From the NCBI GenBank assembly GCA_021325355.1, contig JAJPHI010000011.1, forward strand, positions 62,001-126,000: a stretch of 64,000 bases of DNA, read 5' to 3'. Numbering within the stretch: the first letter of the stretch is position 1; each line of letters begins with the position of its first letter. The notes beneath the pieces were generated by a model. The model did not search any database. It worked only from the letters and a program-made list of their open reading frames with translations, and was not told where the DNA came from. This DNA comes from Pseudomonadota bacterium. GTDB lineage: Bacteria > Desulfobacterota > Binatia > Binatales > Binataceae. Position numbers and translations under genes: made by a program. Shown here in pieces: positions 51,850 through 60,417 of this stretch.

Positions 51850-52245
51850 ACGAATGCCTGCGCCGTTCGCCTTTTGCGAGAATTTGTAGCGTTCAGCGAA
51901 AAGGCCCTTAAGCGCGCCGAACGGAGTAAGCGCGACAGCGTGGGCGCAAGGAAATCCAAATCTTCCGCAAAGATTCGCCGCTCTTATAGATACCTCACCT
52001 TAAATTTACCCAATCTTATCCATCACGCAGATTTAGCCAAAGCATAACCTGCCGTTTTCCGGCTCATTGCAGATGACGGCTAATGCTCCCATCGACGGCA
52101 CCGGTGGGCGCCGCGCTAAAATCGTCGCGATGATGCGGCACATAGCTTGCTTCATTTCAACGCCTAAACCGGACTGGCTAAGAGTCTCGTGGTTCTCAGC
52201 GGCGATCGCACGAGGCGGTCGCGTTGGGGGAATGGGTAGTTGCCG
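51850..52245. other. Gene-free interval, about 395 bases
   Basis: Lower-GC stretch between two plus-strand genes, with AT-rich segments near 51985-52040. An open frame at 52067-52294 overlaps the next gene and has no features, so it is not called. No RNA gene was seen. It probably contains the next gene's promoter. Confidence 0.4.
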
Positions 52246-52683
52246 ATGGACTGGGAAAATGGCGCACTGGGTTCAATCTTCGTTCCGGATATAGTCACGC
52301 CCGAGCAGTTTTACGACTGCCGTCGCGATGACAGTACGCTCACGCCGGTGAAGCGTCTGATGATGGCGGTGCTGGAGGATGCGCTGCGTTGCTTTCAGAA
52401 CAATGCGACGGCCACTAGCGGCCCGCGCAAGCGGCTCTTCGCCGAAGCCGAGCAGTGGCTCTGCAACGACTCGAGCGACGGCCTGTTCTCCTTCACGACG
52501 GTTTGCGAAACCCTGGGAATCGAGCCGCGATTCCTTCGCGCGGGTCTGCGCCAATGGCGCATGCAGCAACTGGCGGGTGATTCAGCGCGGCGCCTCGCGC
52601 GCCGCTCGCCCGTGGTGCGCAGCGGCAAGATTTCGGCGCCCAGCCGTCGCGCCTCGCGCGGGCGGCTGAGCGAAGCCGTCTGA
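52246..52683 (+). CDS. Hypothetical protein, helical
   Basis: A 145-residue protein. The core (LMMAVLEDALRCFQNN, RKRLFAEAEQWLCND, FSFTTVCETLGIEPRFLRAGLRQWR) reads as a helical domain with a helix-turn-helix-like end, resembling a conserved hypothetical family of soil bacteria, though I cannot name it. The tail is rich in Arg and Ser. An in-frame TTG lies at 52240. It ends 40 bases before a 13-bp perfect hairpin shared with the convergent hydrolase gene. Confidence 0.6.
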   Translation: MDWENGALGSIFVPDIVTPEQFYDCRRDDSTLTPVKRLMMAVLEDALRCFQNNATATSGPRKRLFAEAEQWLCNDSSDGLFSFTTVCETLGIEPRFLRAGLRQWRMQQLAGDSARRLARRSPVVRSGKISAPSRRASRGRLSEAV

Positions 52684-52723
52684 CCACGGCCGCAATAACG
52701 CGCCCGCTCCTGATTTGTACCTT

Positions 52724-52768
52724 GACGAACGGCTTGGCAGCGCCCTTGGCGTCTTCAAGCCGTTCGTC
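52724..52768. terminator. Bidirectional hairpin between convergent genes
   Basis: A perfect 13-bp inverted repeat (GACGAACGGCTTG, 52724-52736, with its complement at 52756-52768) around a 19-base loop, followed by CTTTGGCTTG on the plus strand. It lies midway between two convergent stop codons. Confidence 0.65.
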
Positions 52769-52789
52769 CTTTGGCTTGTCGTTTAGCCG

Positions 52790-53788
52790 TCAGACCGCCT
52801 GATAGAGCGCAACGCCGTCGCGATCGATCCGCCGCGCGCGCCCCTCAATCCGCGCCAGTTCAAGATGCGCCAGCGTCTCGAACGTCGCCGCCATCACATG
52901 CGCGATCGGCCGCTCTTCATCACCGAAAACCTGCGACGCCACCTCAAACGCACACTTCGGCCGCCGCCGCACGAGGTCGAGCATCTCCGCTTCACGATAA
53001 CGATGATGCTCGATGAGCTGGTTGGCGCGATGGCGATGGTCGTGGAAAACGCCACCGTGAGCCGGCAGCACCAGCTCAACATCGAAGCGCTGCACCTTCA
53101 TCTGCGAATTGATGAAATCGCCCAGCGGGTTACCGGTCGGCGCCGACGGATAAAGCCCGACGTGCGGCGTGATCTTCGGCAACAGATGGTCCCCGACGAT
53201 CATGACCTTTTCCTTGCGCAGGTAAATCACGCAATGGCCCGGCGCATGCCCGGGAGTCCACACAATCTCGAACTGCCGATCACCGACCGGAACCACGTCG
53301 CCGTCGTTCAGGTAACGGTCGGGACGATCCAGCGGACTGTACATGTCCGTCCCGAACCACATCGGCCGCATCGCTTCGGGCGGATGCTTCTCGATCGGAA
53401 ACCCGTTCGTGCGGAAAAACTCCATGGCTTCCGGACGCTCGGAAATCGGCCCGCCCAGACTGAGCATCCGGTTGATCCGCTCGGTCTCCAGTTGATGGAG
53501 CAGGGCGGTCACCTGCGGGGAACGGCGCTTGATGGTCGAGGATGCGCCAAAATGATCTACGTGATGATGGGTGCCGAACAGCACCGTCAGATCCTCGAGG
53601 CGGATACCCACCTGACTGAAAGCATCCTCCAGGGTCGCGACGCTGTCGGGCGTGTTCATTCCGGTATCGATCAGGGCCCAGGCCCCATGACAATCGACCA
53701 GGTAGACATTGATGATGGTCGGGCGCATCGGGAGCGGCAGGAAGATTTCGTAGATTCCCGGATGAACTTCAGCAATTTTCGCAGGCAT
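52790..53788 (-). CDS. MBL-fold metallo-hydrolase
   Basis: A 332-residue metallo-beta-lactamase-fold protein with THHHVDH (H74, H76, D78, H79), TPGHAPGH, VGDHLL and PAHGGVFHDH metal ligands. The long C-terminal extension, with HHRYREAEMLDLVRRRPKCAFEVA, is the winged-helix-like tail of the glyoxalase II-like/LACTB2 branch. Substrate unknown. It differs from the MBL protein at 9.7 kb in length and sequence. Confidence 0.87.
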   Translation of the reverse strand: MPAKIAEVHPGIYEIFLPLPMRPTIINVYLVDCHGAWALIDTGMNTPDSVATLEDAFSQVGIRLEDLTVLFGTHHHVDHFGASSTIKRRSPQVTALLHQLETERINRMLSLGGPISERPEAMEFFRTNGFPIEKHPPEAMRPMWFGTDMYSPLDRPDRYLNDGDVVPVGDRQFEIVWTPGHAPGHCVIYLRKEKVMIVGDHLLPKITPHVGLYPSAPTGNPLGDFINSQMKVQRFDVELVLPAHGGVFHDHRHRANQLIEHHRYREAEMLDLVRRRPKCAFEVASQVFGDEERPIAHVMAATFETLAHLELARIEGRARRIDRDGVALYQAV

Positions 53789-53929
53789 AAGATCGACTTT
53801 CTGGACCGGCTCAGTCCACCATAACCGCGCTCAAGCGTCGGTTCAGCGCGAGGTCGGTCCGTGGCAAGAGTTCACTTCCAATCGCGGCCGGCAGTCTTAA
53901 ACCGCTCAGTCCACTGCAAGTGAAACGTT

Positions 53930-54142
53930 TTATTCATGCAGTTGATCGCGCACCAGGAAGGTCGCCTTCAAAGCGACGCGCCACTGCTTCACCTGATTGT
54001 CTTCGACCACCGCCGAGATATCCTCGACGTGCGCATGATGGATCCCCTTGACCGTCACCCCCGCGCGGGCAAGCGCAATCTGCACCGCATCTTCGATCGA
54101 ATTCGATGAAATTCCGATCAGATCGATGATTTTCTCTACCAT
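53930..54142 (-). CDS. Dodecin family protein
   Basis: A 70-residue protein with the dodecin pattern (KIIDLIGISSNSIEDAVQIALARA, then a strand region ending KQWRVALKATFLV). Dodecins form twelve-subunit flavin-storage spheres. Most sequences carry a conserved Trp for stacking; here the W in KQWRVALK is in the right place. AAGGAG precedes the ATG at 54142; an earlier start at 54160 is in frame. Confidence 0.9.
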   Translation of the reverse strand: MVEKIIDLIGISSNSIEDAVQIALARAGVTVKGIHHAHVEDISAVVEDNQVKQWRVALKATFLVRDQLHE

Positions 54143-54362
54143 GGCGAGCTCCTTAACCAAATTTTACGACGCCCCGGATGGGCTTGAATTCCTTTTGTCT
54201 CAGGCAGGACGCTAGAGCCTTATTTGCGCACATGGCTGCAGGAGACACAAGCTCCGTCCGCGCTGCGGTTTGACCGCCGCGCTTACCGAGCGTTAGGTTG
54301 ATGACCGACTATTCCTGCATGAAACAGCGGCTAAGGTTGCCGGTGTCCGACCCGGAGGAGCG

Positions 54363-56492
54363 ATGAGTTACGACCGCGATTCGGTAAGCAAGCTGCTCGA
54401 GGCGGCGCGGGCCGCCGCCCGAACCCATCTGGGGCCCGCCGAGGGCCGTGCGCTGTGCGAGGCTTATGGCATCCCGGTGCCGGCCGAGCGCCTCGCTCGC
54501 GAATCGCGGGAAGCGGCCCGTCTCGCTGCCGAAATCGGCTTTCCGGTCGTCATGAAGATCGTCTCTCCGGATATCCTTCACAAGACTGAAGCGGGTGGCG
54601 TGGTGGTCGGGGTCAGGAGTCCCGAAGCGGCCGCCGAAACCTATGATGAAATCATCGCCAAAGCCCGGGCCCACCAACCTGCGGCCCAGATCGAGGGCGT
54701 GCTCATCCAGCGGATGGTCACCGGCGGCCAGGAGGTAATCGTCGGTGCGCTCACCGACCCCAGTTTCGAGAAGGTCGTCGCCTTCGGGCTCGGCGGCGTT
54801 CTGGTCGAGGTGCTCAAGGACGTCACCTTTCGCCTCGCCCCGGTCACCGAAGCCGAGGCCCTTTCGATGCTCGACAGTATCGCCGCGAGCGAGATCCTGC
54901 GCGGCGTGCGCGGCGGCGACCCGGTTAATCGGCTGGCGATCGCGCGCATCATCGTCGCCGTGTCGCACCTCGTCAGCGATTTTCCCCAAATCCGGGAACT
55001 CGACCTGAACCCGATTTTCGCGACCAAAGAAGGCGCCACCGCGGTGGACGTGCGCGTGCTGCTCGACTTTGCGCCGCCGGCGCAACGCTATCGGCCCTCG
55101 CGCGACGAAATCCTGCGCGCCATGAACCGGATCATGCGGCCCGAAGCGGTCGCCGTTATCGGCGCCTCCCCCGAGGACGGCAAAATCGGCAACTCCGTGA
55201 TGAAGAATCTCATCAACGGCGGCTATCAGGGCCACATCTACCCGATCCATCCCAAAGCGCCCGAGGTGCTCGGCCGCAAGGCCTACAAAAGCGTCAAGGA
55301 GATCCCCGGGCCGGTCGACGTGGCGGTCTTCGCCATCCCCGCGACGCTGGTCCCCGCCGCCCTCAAGGAATGCGGTGAGAAGCAGATTCCCGGCGCCGTT
55401 CTGATCCCCTCCGGCTTTGCCGAAACCGGCAACGTCGAGGGCCAGCGCGAACTCGTGAAGATCGCGCGCGAATACAACGTGCGCCTGATGGGTCCCAATA
55501 TCTACGGCTTCTACTACACCCACAAAAACCTCTGCGCCACCTTCTGCACCCCCTACGACGTCAAGGGCACCGCCGCCCTGTCCTCGCAGAGCGGCGGCGT
55601 CGGGATGGCGATCATCGGCTTCAGCCGTTCGGCCAAGATGGGCGTCTCGGCGATCGTCGGCCTCGGCAACAAAGCCGACATCGATGAAGACGATCTGCTC
55701 ACCTTCTTCGAACAGGATCCCAATACCCAGGTCGTCGCGATGCACGTCGAGGACCTCAAGGACGGCCGCTCCTTCGCCGAGGTGGCGCGGCGGGTTTCCC
55801 GACAAAAGCCGGTAATCGTCCTGAAGGCAGGACGCACCGCGATGGGGGCGCGCGCCGCGCAGTCCCATACCGCCGCCCTCGCCGGCAACGATCGTATCTA
55901 TGACGATATCCTCGGGCAGAGCGGCGTGGTTCGCGCCTATGCGCTCAATGACATGCTCGAATTCGCCCGCTGCCTGCCGATGCTGCCGACGCCCAAGGGT
56001 GAGAACGTGCTGATTATCACCGGTGCCGGCGGCTCGGGCGTGTTGCTCTCTGACGCATGTGTCGACAACCGTCTCAAGCTGATGGCGATGCCGGACGATC
56101 TCGATGCCGCCTTCCGCAAGTTTATCCCGCCGTTCGGCGCCGCCGGTAATCCGGTCGATATCACCGGCGGTGAGCCGCCGACCACCTATCGCAACACCAT
56201 CGCCCTGGGTCTCCAGGACCCGCGCATCCACGCCCTGATCCTCGGCTACTGGCACACCATCATCACTCCGCCGATGGTTTTTGCGCAGTTGTGCGCGGAA
56301 GTCGTCGAGGAGTACCGCCGCAAGGGCATCGATAAGCCGGTCGTCGCGTCACTAGTGGGCGACGTCCAGGTCGAGGAGGCCAGCAGCTATCTCTTCGATC
56401 ACGGCATCCCGGCCTATCCCTATACGACCGAGAAACCGGTCGCCGTGCTCGGCGCGAAGTATCGCTGGGCCCGCGCCGCGGGTTTGATCTGA
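54363..56492 (+). CDS. NDP-forming acyl-CoA synthetase (acetate-CoA ligase type)
   Basis: A 709-residue enzyme of the ADP-forming acyl-CoA synthetase family. The N-terminal third is an ATP-grasp domain (GIPVPAERLARESREAARLAAEIGFPVVMKIVSPDILHKTEAGGV), and the rest is a CoA-binding domain (VAVIGASPEDGKIGNSVMKNLINGGYQGHIYPIHPKA) with ligase-like domains. The phosphorylated His is expected at H502 in AQSHTAALAG. The ATP-grasp-first order is a known permutation. It converts acid, CoA and ATP to acyl-CoA, ADP and phosphate, or runs in reverse to make ATP. GGAGGAG is just before the ATG. Confidence 0.92.
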   Translation: MSYDRDSVSKLLEAARAAARTHLGPAEGRALCEAYGIPVPAERLARESREAARLAAEIGFPVVMKIVSPDILHKTEAGGVVVGVRSPEAAAETYDEIIAKARAHQPAAQIEGVLIQRMVTGGQEVIVGALTDPSFEKVVAFGLGGVLVEVLKDVTFRLAPVTEAEALSMLDSIAASEILRGVRGGDPVNRLAIARIIVAVSHLVSDFPQIRELDLNPIFATKEGATAVDVRVLLDFAPPAQRYRPSRDEILRAMNRIMRPEAVAVIGASPEDGKIGNSVMKNLINGGYQGHIYPIHPKAPEVLGRKAYKSVKEIPGPVDVAVFAIPATLVPAALKECGEKQIPGAVLIPSGFAETGNVEGQRELVKIAREYNVRLMGPNIYGFYYTHKNLCATFCTPYDVKGTAALSSQSGGVGMAIIGFSRSAKMGVSAIVGLGNKADIDEDDLLTFFEQDPNTQVVAMHVEDLKDGRSFAEVARRVSRQKPVIVLKAGRTAMGARAAQSHTAALAGNDRIYDDILGQSGVVRAYALNDMLEFARCLPMLPTPKGENVLIITGAGGSGVLLSDACVDNRLKLMAMPDDLDAAFRKFIPPFGAAGNPVDITGGEPPTTYRNTIALGLQDPRIHALILGYWHTIITPPMVFAQLCAEVVEEYRRKGIDKPVVASLVGDVQVEEASSYLFDHGIPAYPYTTEKPVAVLGAKYRWARAAGLI

Positions 56493-56510
56493 ACCCGGGC
56501 GCCGTAACGC

Positions 56511-57062
56511 ATGGAACTCGCGGGCGCCGGCTATCTCTATGCCCTGGCGACGCTATCGATCACCTTTTCCGGCTTTTCCGCACTGATCACGGTGCTGCGC
56601 CAAGCCGCGGGCGGCACGCTCTCGCGTTACGACGCCTTCCTGATGGTCAATTACTTCATGAGCGGATTTGCGATCGCGGTGGTCTGCCTGCTGCCGCCGC
56701 TCATCTGTGGTTTGGGCGCAAGCCCCACGGCGGCCTGGCGCGGTTCAAGTCTCTTTGCCGGCAGCCTCGGGTTTCTGGTCGAAGGAATCACCTGGATGCG
56801 GCGCCGCAGCGAAGTCGGCGGCCCAATGCCATTTCACGTAATCGCCATCAGTCTCTCGTACTGGCCGGGATTTCTGCTGCTTCTCCTTAGCGGCTGTAGC
56901 CTCGCCGTTGCGCCCGGTTTCGGACCTTTTGCCGCGTCCCTGACCTGGACCTTCCTGATGGCCGGCATCGATTATGTGATCGCCCTCCACCTGCTGTTCA
57001 GCCGCGATTTCTTCAACGATGCGCCGAACCCACCGGTTCACCCTCTCCGCGGCGGCTGGTAG
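56511..57062 (+). CDS. Four-helix hypothetical membrane protein
   Basis: A 183-residue protein with about four hydrophobic segments (residues 8-28, 47-70, 105-135, 145-165) and no known motif. It follows the acyl-CoA synthetase by 18 bases on the same strand and stops one base before the convergent cobalamin-binding protein gene. No clear ribosome site. Function unknown. Confidence 0.65.
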   Translation: MELAGAGYLYALATLSITFSGFSALITVLRQAAGGTLSRYDAFLMVNYFMSGFAIAVVCLLPPLICGLGASPTAAWRGSSLFAGSLGFLVEGITWMRRRSEVGGPMPFHVIAISLSYWPGFLLLLLSGCSLAVAPGFGPFAASLTWTFLMAGIDYVIALHLLFSRDFFNDAPNPPVHPLRGGW

Positions 57063-57992
57063 CTAAAGTTCCCGCCATCCCGCGCCCCGATGAGCTGGGG
57101 CGAACGCCTCCGGATGAAGAATCTCGCAGAGAATCTCCAGAGACTCGACGATACGCGGCCCCGGTCGATTGAAGAACTGATTGCCGTCAGTAACGAAGAC
57201 CTTCCCTTCCCGCACGGCCCTGAGCCGCGCCCAAAGCGGATTACCGGTCAGTCGCGGCAGCTCCTGCAGGGTCCGCGCGATATCGTAGCCGCAAGGCATC
57301 AGCAGGATCGTCTCGGGATCGGCGGCCGCGAGGTCGTCAAACTTGATCCACGGCGCATGCGCGCCCGCCGCGCCGAACAGATTTTCACCACCGGCCATCG
57401 CCACCAGTTCAGGCATCCAGTTGCCCGCCGCCATCAGCGGATCGATCCACTCGATACAGGCGACGCGTGGTCGGCCGCCGCAACTTTTGGCCCGCGCTTC
57501 GAGCTCGCTCATCCGACGGCTCAGCGTGGTGACATACTCGATTCCCCGGCTCCCGACACCCAGTCCCATCGCGACGCGCCCGATATCGTTCAGCACATCG
57601 CCAAGGTTATACTGCGCGAGCGAGATGATTTTCGGCGGCGTTCCGCCGATCCATTCGGCGACCGCCTCTTCCACATCGCGCATACTCACCGCACAGACCT
57701 CGCATTGCGACTGCGTGACGATGACGTCGGGCTGGAGGGCGCGCAGTTGCTGGGTATCGACGCGGTAAACCGAGAGCGCCTCGGCCACGATGCGTTTGAC
57801 GGTTTCATCGATCGCCGCGCTCGATCCCTGCGGATCGAATTTCGGCGCCGTAAGCGCCGGTAGCGCCTTCACGTCCGGTGGATAGTCGCATTCGTGCGAT
57901 CGTCCGACCAGTTGATCAGCAAAGCCAAGTGCGCAGACAATCTCGGTGGCGCTCGGCAGCAGGGAGACAATTCGATGCCTTGGCGACTCCAT
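57063..57992 (-). CDS. Cobalamin-binding (BtuF-like) protein without signal peptide
   Basis: A 309-residue TroA/BtuF-fold protein (HRIVSLLPSATEIVCALGFADQLVGRSHECDYPPDVKALPALT, VTQSQCEVCAVS, GSRGIEYV). The HECDYP motif and VTQSQCEVC are typical of cobalamin-binding family proteins. It has no signal peptide and no transporter genes beside it, unlike the full importer at 4.8-7.6 kb. It may act as a cytoplasmic cobamide handler or recruit the distant transporter; both are inference. Confidence 0.83.
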   Translation of the reverse strand: MESPRHRIVSLLPSATEIVCALGFADQLVGRSHECDYPPDVKALPALTAPKFDPQGSSAAIDETVKRIVAEALSVYRVDTQQLRALQPDVIVTQSQCEVCAVSMRDVEEAVAEWIGGTPPKIISLAQYNLGDVLNDIGRVAMGLGVGSRGIEYVTTLSRRMSELEARAKSCGGRPRVACIEWIDPLMAAGNWMPELVAMAGGENLFGAAGAHAPWIKFDDLAAADPETILLMPCGYDIARTLQELPRLTGNPLWARLRAVREGKVFVTDGNQFFNRPGPRIVESLEILCEILHPEAFAPAHRGAGWREL

Positions 57993-58081
57993 GGCTTTTA
58001 CTTAGCCTGCGCGTCGCGGCGTGCCAACCACCCTGCCGATGCATGGTTTGACCGCAGCAATCGTCCGATCTGAGGCAGATG

Positions 58082-58930
58082 ATGAATCGCACCACACAGG
58101 CGGAGAAGGCCGAAAGCTTTCGCGCGATGCACGACCGGCAGCACATTCTTGTCCTGCCCAACGCCTGGGATGCCGCCAGCGCGCGGATTTTCGAAGCGGC
58201 CGGTTTCAGCGCGATCGCGACGACCAGCGCCGGACTCTCGCACACCGCCGGGTATGCCGACGGCGAGCGCATTCCACGCGCGGACATGCTGACGCTCGTG
58301 CGCTGGATCGCGTCGAGCGTGAACGTGCCGGTTTCGGCGGATATCGAGTCGGGCTTTGGCGAAGATGACGCGGCGCTGACGGCGACGATCTCTGCGATTA
58401 TCGAAGTCGGTGCCGTCGGCATAAATCTCGAAGACTCGCGCAAGACGGCCCAACGCGAACTCTACAGTCTCGACGAGGCCGTCGCTCGAATCCGCGTCGC
58501 CCGCGCGGCCGCCAGCCGCGCCGGCGTGCCGCTCGTCATCAACGCGCGAACGGACGTCTTTCTGCTGGGCGTCGGCGACAAGTCCCGGCGGGTTGACCTG
58601 GCCATCGAGCGCCTGAACGCCTACCGCCGCGCCGGCGCGGATTGTCTCTACCCGATCGGCTATCTCGATCACGATACGATCGCCCGCCTCGCGCGGGAGA
58701 TCGACGGCCCGATCAACGTTATGGGCGCTCCCGGCGTGCCGTCGGTCAGCGACCTCGAGCGACTGGGCGTCGCGCGGGTCAGCACGGCCTCAGGTCCCGC
58801 CCGCGTGGCGATGACCGCGACGATGAAACTGGCCGAGCAGCTCAGGCGCGACGGCTCCTTCGCTGTCTTCGGCGGCGACGTGATGACGCCGCAGGCGGCG
58901 AATGCGCTGATGGCGCGCGCGCCGCGTTGA
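58082..58930 (+). CDS. Isocitrate lyase/PEP mutase family protein
   Basis: A 282-residue TIM-barrel enzyme: ILVLPNAWDAASARIFEAAGFSAIATTSAGLSHTAGYADGE, VSADIESGFGED, VGAVGINLEDSRK and LVINARTDVFLLG are the metal and substrate segments of the PEP mutase/oxaloacetate decarboxylase branch. The family cleaves or rearranges C-C or P-C bonds in 2-oxo-acids; substrate unknown. Two adjacent ATGs are possible starts; GAGGCAG spacing favours the second. It is followed 12 bases on by the alkA-like gene. Confidence 0.85.
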   Translation: MNRTTQAEKAESFRAMHDRQHILVLPNAWDAASARIFEAAGFSAIATTSAGLSHTAGYADGERIPRADMLTLVRWIASSVNVPVSADIESGFGEDDAALTATISAIIEVGAVGINLEDSRKTAQRELYSLDEAVARIRVARAAASRAGVPLVINARTDVFLLGVGDKSRRVDLAIERLNAYRRAGADCLYPIGYLDHDTIARLAREIDGPINVMGAPGVPSVSDLERLGVARVSTASGPARVAMTATMKLAEQLRRDGSFAVFGGDVMTPQAANALMARAPR

Positions 58931-58942
58931 AGAATACGCCCG

Positions 58943-59827
58943 GTGAGCCGAGCGACACTGACCTTCGCGGCGCCGATCGATTTTCCTGCGAGTTTCGCGA
59001 TTTTTCGCCGTTCCGGTGATGATCTGCTCGATCGTTGGGACGGCGCGACGCTGATGCGCACCGCGCGCATCAACGGCAAATCCCTGGCCTATGCCGCGCG
59101 CGTGACGGGTTCTCCGGATCGTCCGGCCCTGCTGATCGAAGCGGAAGATGACGCCATGAGCGAAGCTGTCGTGGCGGCCGTCGCTGACTCGTTTGCGCCG
59201 CTCCGTGACGAGTTCGTCTCGCTGCGCGAGACCGACACGGTGGTGGGACGGCTCGCCCGACTTCATGCGGGCTTCCGTCCCGTCCTTCATCCGGATCTGT
59301 TCCTTGCGCTCGTTCGCTGCATCAGCGCGCAGCAGGTCAATCTGCGTTGGGCGGCCACCGTGCGCCGCCGCCTCGCCGAGCGCTTCGGCGATCGTCATAC
59401 GGTCGGCGCGCTCGAGGTTTACAGCCTGAATGCTGAACGAATTGCGGCGGCCGATATCAGCGAGATCCGCGAGCTGCAATTCACCACGCGCAAAGCCGAG
59501 TACATCATCAATGTTGCGCAGGCCATCATCAGCGGCACGCTTGATCTCGAGGTGCTGCGCGCGATGTCGGACGAGGACGTTATCGGACGAATCACCGCGG
59601 TGCGCGGGCTCGGCGTCTGGAGCGCGGAATGGATCCTGGCGCGCACGCTCGGTCGCGCGCGGGTCTCGGCGTTTGATCTTGGCGTGCGGAAAGCGGTCGG
59701 CAAGGCTTACTTGGGGGGTCGGATGCCGTCGCCGGACGAGGTGCGGGCGGCGACCGCCCATTGGAGAGGCGGTGCGAACTACGCCCAGGAGTTGCTGCTG
59801 CACGCGCAGCATCAGAAGACCCTGTGA
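58943..59827 (+). CDS. DNA-3-methyladenine glycosylase (AlkA-like, HhH-GPD)
   Basis: A 294-residue base-excision DNA glycosylase. It has the AlkA layout with FHPVLHPDLFLALVRCISAQQVNLRWA, the helix-hairpin-helix (GRITAVRGLGVWSAEWILARTLGRA) and catalytic Asp D245 in SAFDLGVRKA. AlkA excises alkylated bases. It starts at a GTG, 12 bases after the PEP-mutase family gene. Its stop codon lies within a 26-bp perfect hairpin. Confidence 0.9.
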   Translation: MSRATLTFAAPIDFPASFAIFRRSGDDLLDRWDGATLMRTARINGKSLAYAARVTGSPDRPALLIEAEDDAMSEAVVAAVADSFAPLRDEFVSLRETDTVVGRLARLHAGFRPVLHPDLFLALVRCISAQQVNLRWAATVRRRLAERFGDRHTVGALEVYSLNAERIAAADISEIRELQFTTRKAEYIINVAQAIISGTLDLEVLRAMSDEDVIGRITAVRGLGVWSAEWILARTLGRARVSAFDLGVRKAVGKAYLGGRMPSPDEVRAATAHWRGGANYAQELLLHAQHQKTL

Positions 59828-59876
59828 GGGCGGGAGGTGCGGCGCCCTTTGGGCGCCGCACCTCCCGCCCTCACAG
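59822..59876. terminator. Perfect 26-bp hairpin at the end of the AlkA-like gene
   Basis: An exact 26-bp inverted repeat (59822-59847 with 59851-59876) with only TTT as loop. The left arm contains the stop codon. It is far longer than needed for a terminator and lies 35 bases from a second perfect hairpin. Confidence 0.7.
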
Positions 59877-59911
59877 CATCCGCCGATTCCGGGCGCCTCG
59901 CCCGCAAACGC

Positions 59912-59960
59912 GCCGCCGAGGGGCGGAGAGCGCGTACCGCGCTCTCCGCCCCTCGGCGGC
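59912..59960. repeat. Perfect 23-bp hairpin
   Basis: A perfect 23-bp inverted repeat (59912-59934 with 59938-59960) around a TAC loop, GC-rich with CGGCGG ends. It lies 8 bases beyond the stop of the convergent SnoaL-like gene at 59968. Together with the previous hairpin it may be a dispersed palindromic repeat family or a double bidirectional terminator. Confidence 0.65.
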
Positions 59961-59967
59961 CCACCCT

Positions 59968-60378
59968 CTACCCGTGGCCGTCGATATGCACCCGACGGCT
60001 CTCGAAACGCCAGCGGCCGTTGACCTTCCGCAATTGATCCTCGTAGCGCCCGAGTGCGCTCAGCGAAACCTTGCCGTCCCGGCAGTGATAATAGTTGAGA
60101 TAGCAACTGCCGGTCGCGCGGTCGCCACTGATTTCGAACATCACGTTCGTCATCATGTGCCGAACCTGCGCCGCGCCGTTCGATTCCTTATAGATCGCGG
60201 TGAAGCGCCGCAGCCCTTCGACACCCTGGTAGCGGCCGAAGCGCGGACTCTCGAAAACCCCGTCGCTGGTAAAGCACTCGATCCATTCCTCGTAGCGTCC
60301 CAGGTCAACGGCGTGCGCGTAACGCGCATACAGATCGCGGATTTGTTCGTGATCCTCCCACGTGCCGGAGCTCGTCAT
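59968..60378 (-). CDS. SnoaL-like / NTF2-fold protein
   Basis: A 136-residue single NTF2-like domain: EQIRDLYARYAHAVDLGRYEEWIECFTSDGVFESPRFGRYQGVEGLRRF is the typical SnoaL/ketosteroid isomerase-like start, with a later HMMTNVMFEISGDRATGSCYLNYYHCRDGK strand region. A TTG opens the frame at 60393; the ATG at 60378 with GAGG 9 bases before it is preferred. It is separated by 39 bases from the third CoA-transferase gene. Confidence 0.82.
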   Translation of the reverse strand: MTSSGTWEDHEQIRDLYARYAHAVDLGRYEEWIECFTSDGVFESPRFGRYQGVEGLRRFTAIYKESNGAAQVRHMMTNVMFEISGDRATGSCYLNYYHCRDGKVSLSALGRYEDQLRKVNGRWRFESRRVHIDGHG

Positions 60379-60417
60379 ATCGTCATGCCTCAACCTTGGA
60401 GTGTTGATCCGCTCGCC

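Noticed and set aside
54309-56255. A 648-codon open frame antisense to the NDP-forming acyl-CoA synthetase.
   Set aside because: It is entirely opposite a well-recognised gene, has no domain and has the composition typical of antisense frames in GC-rich DNA.
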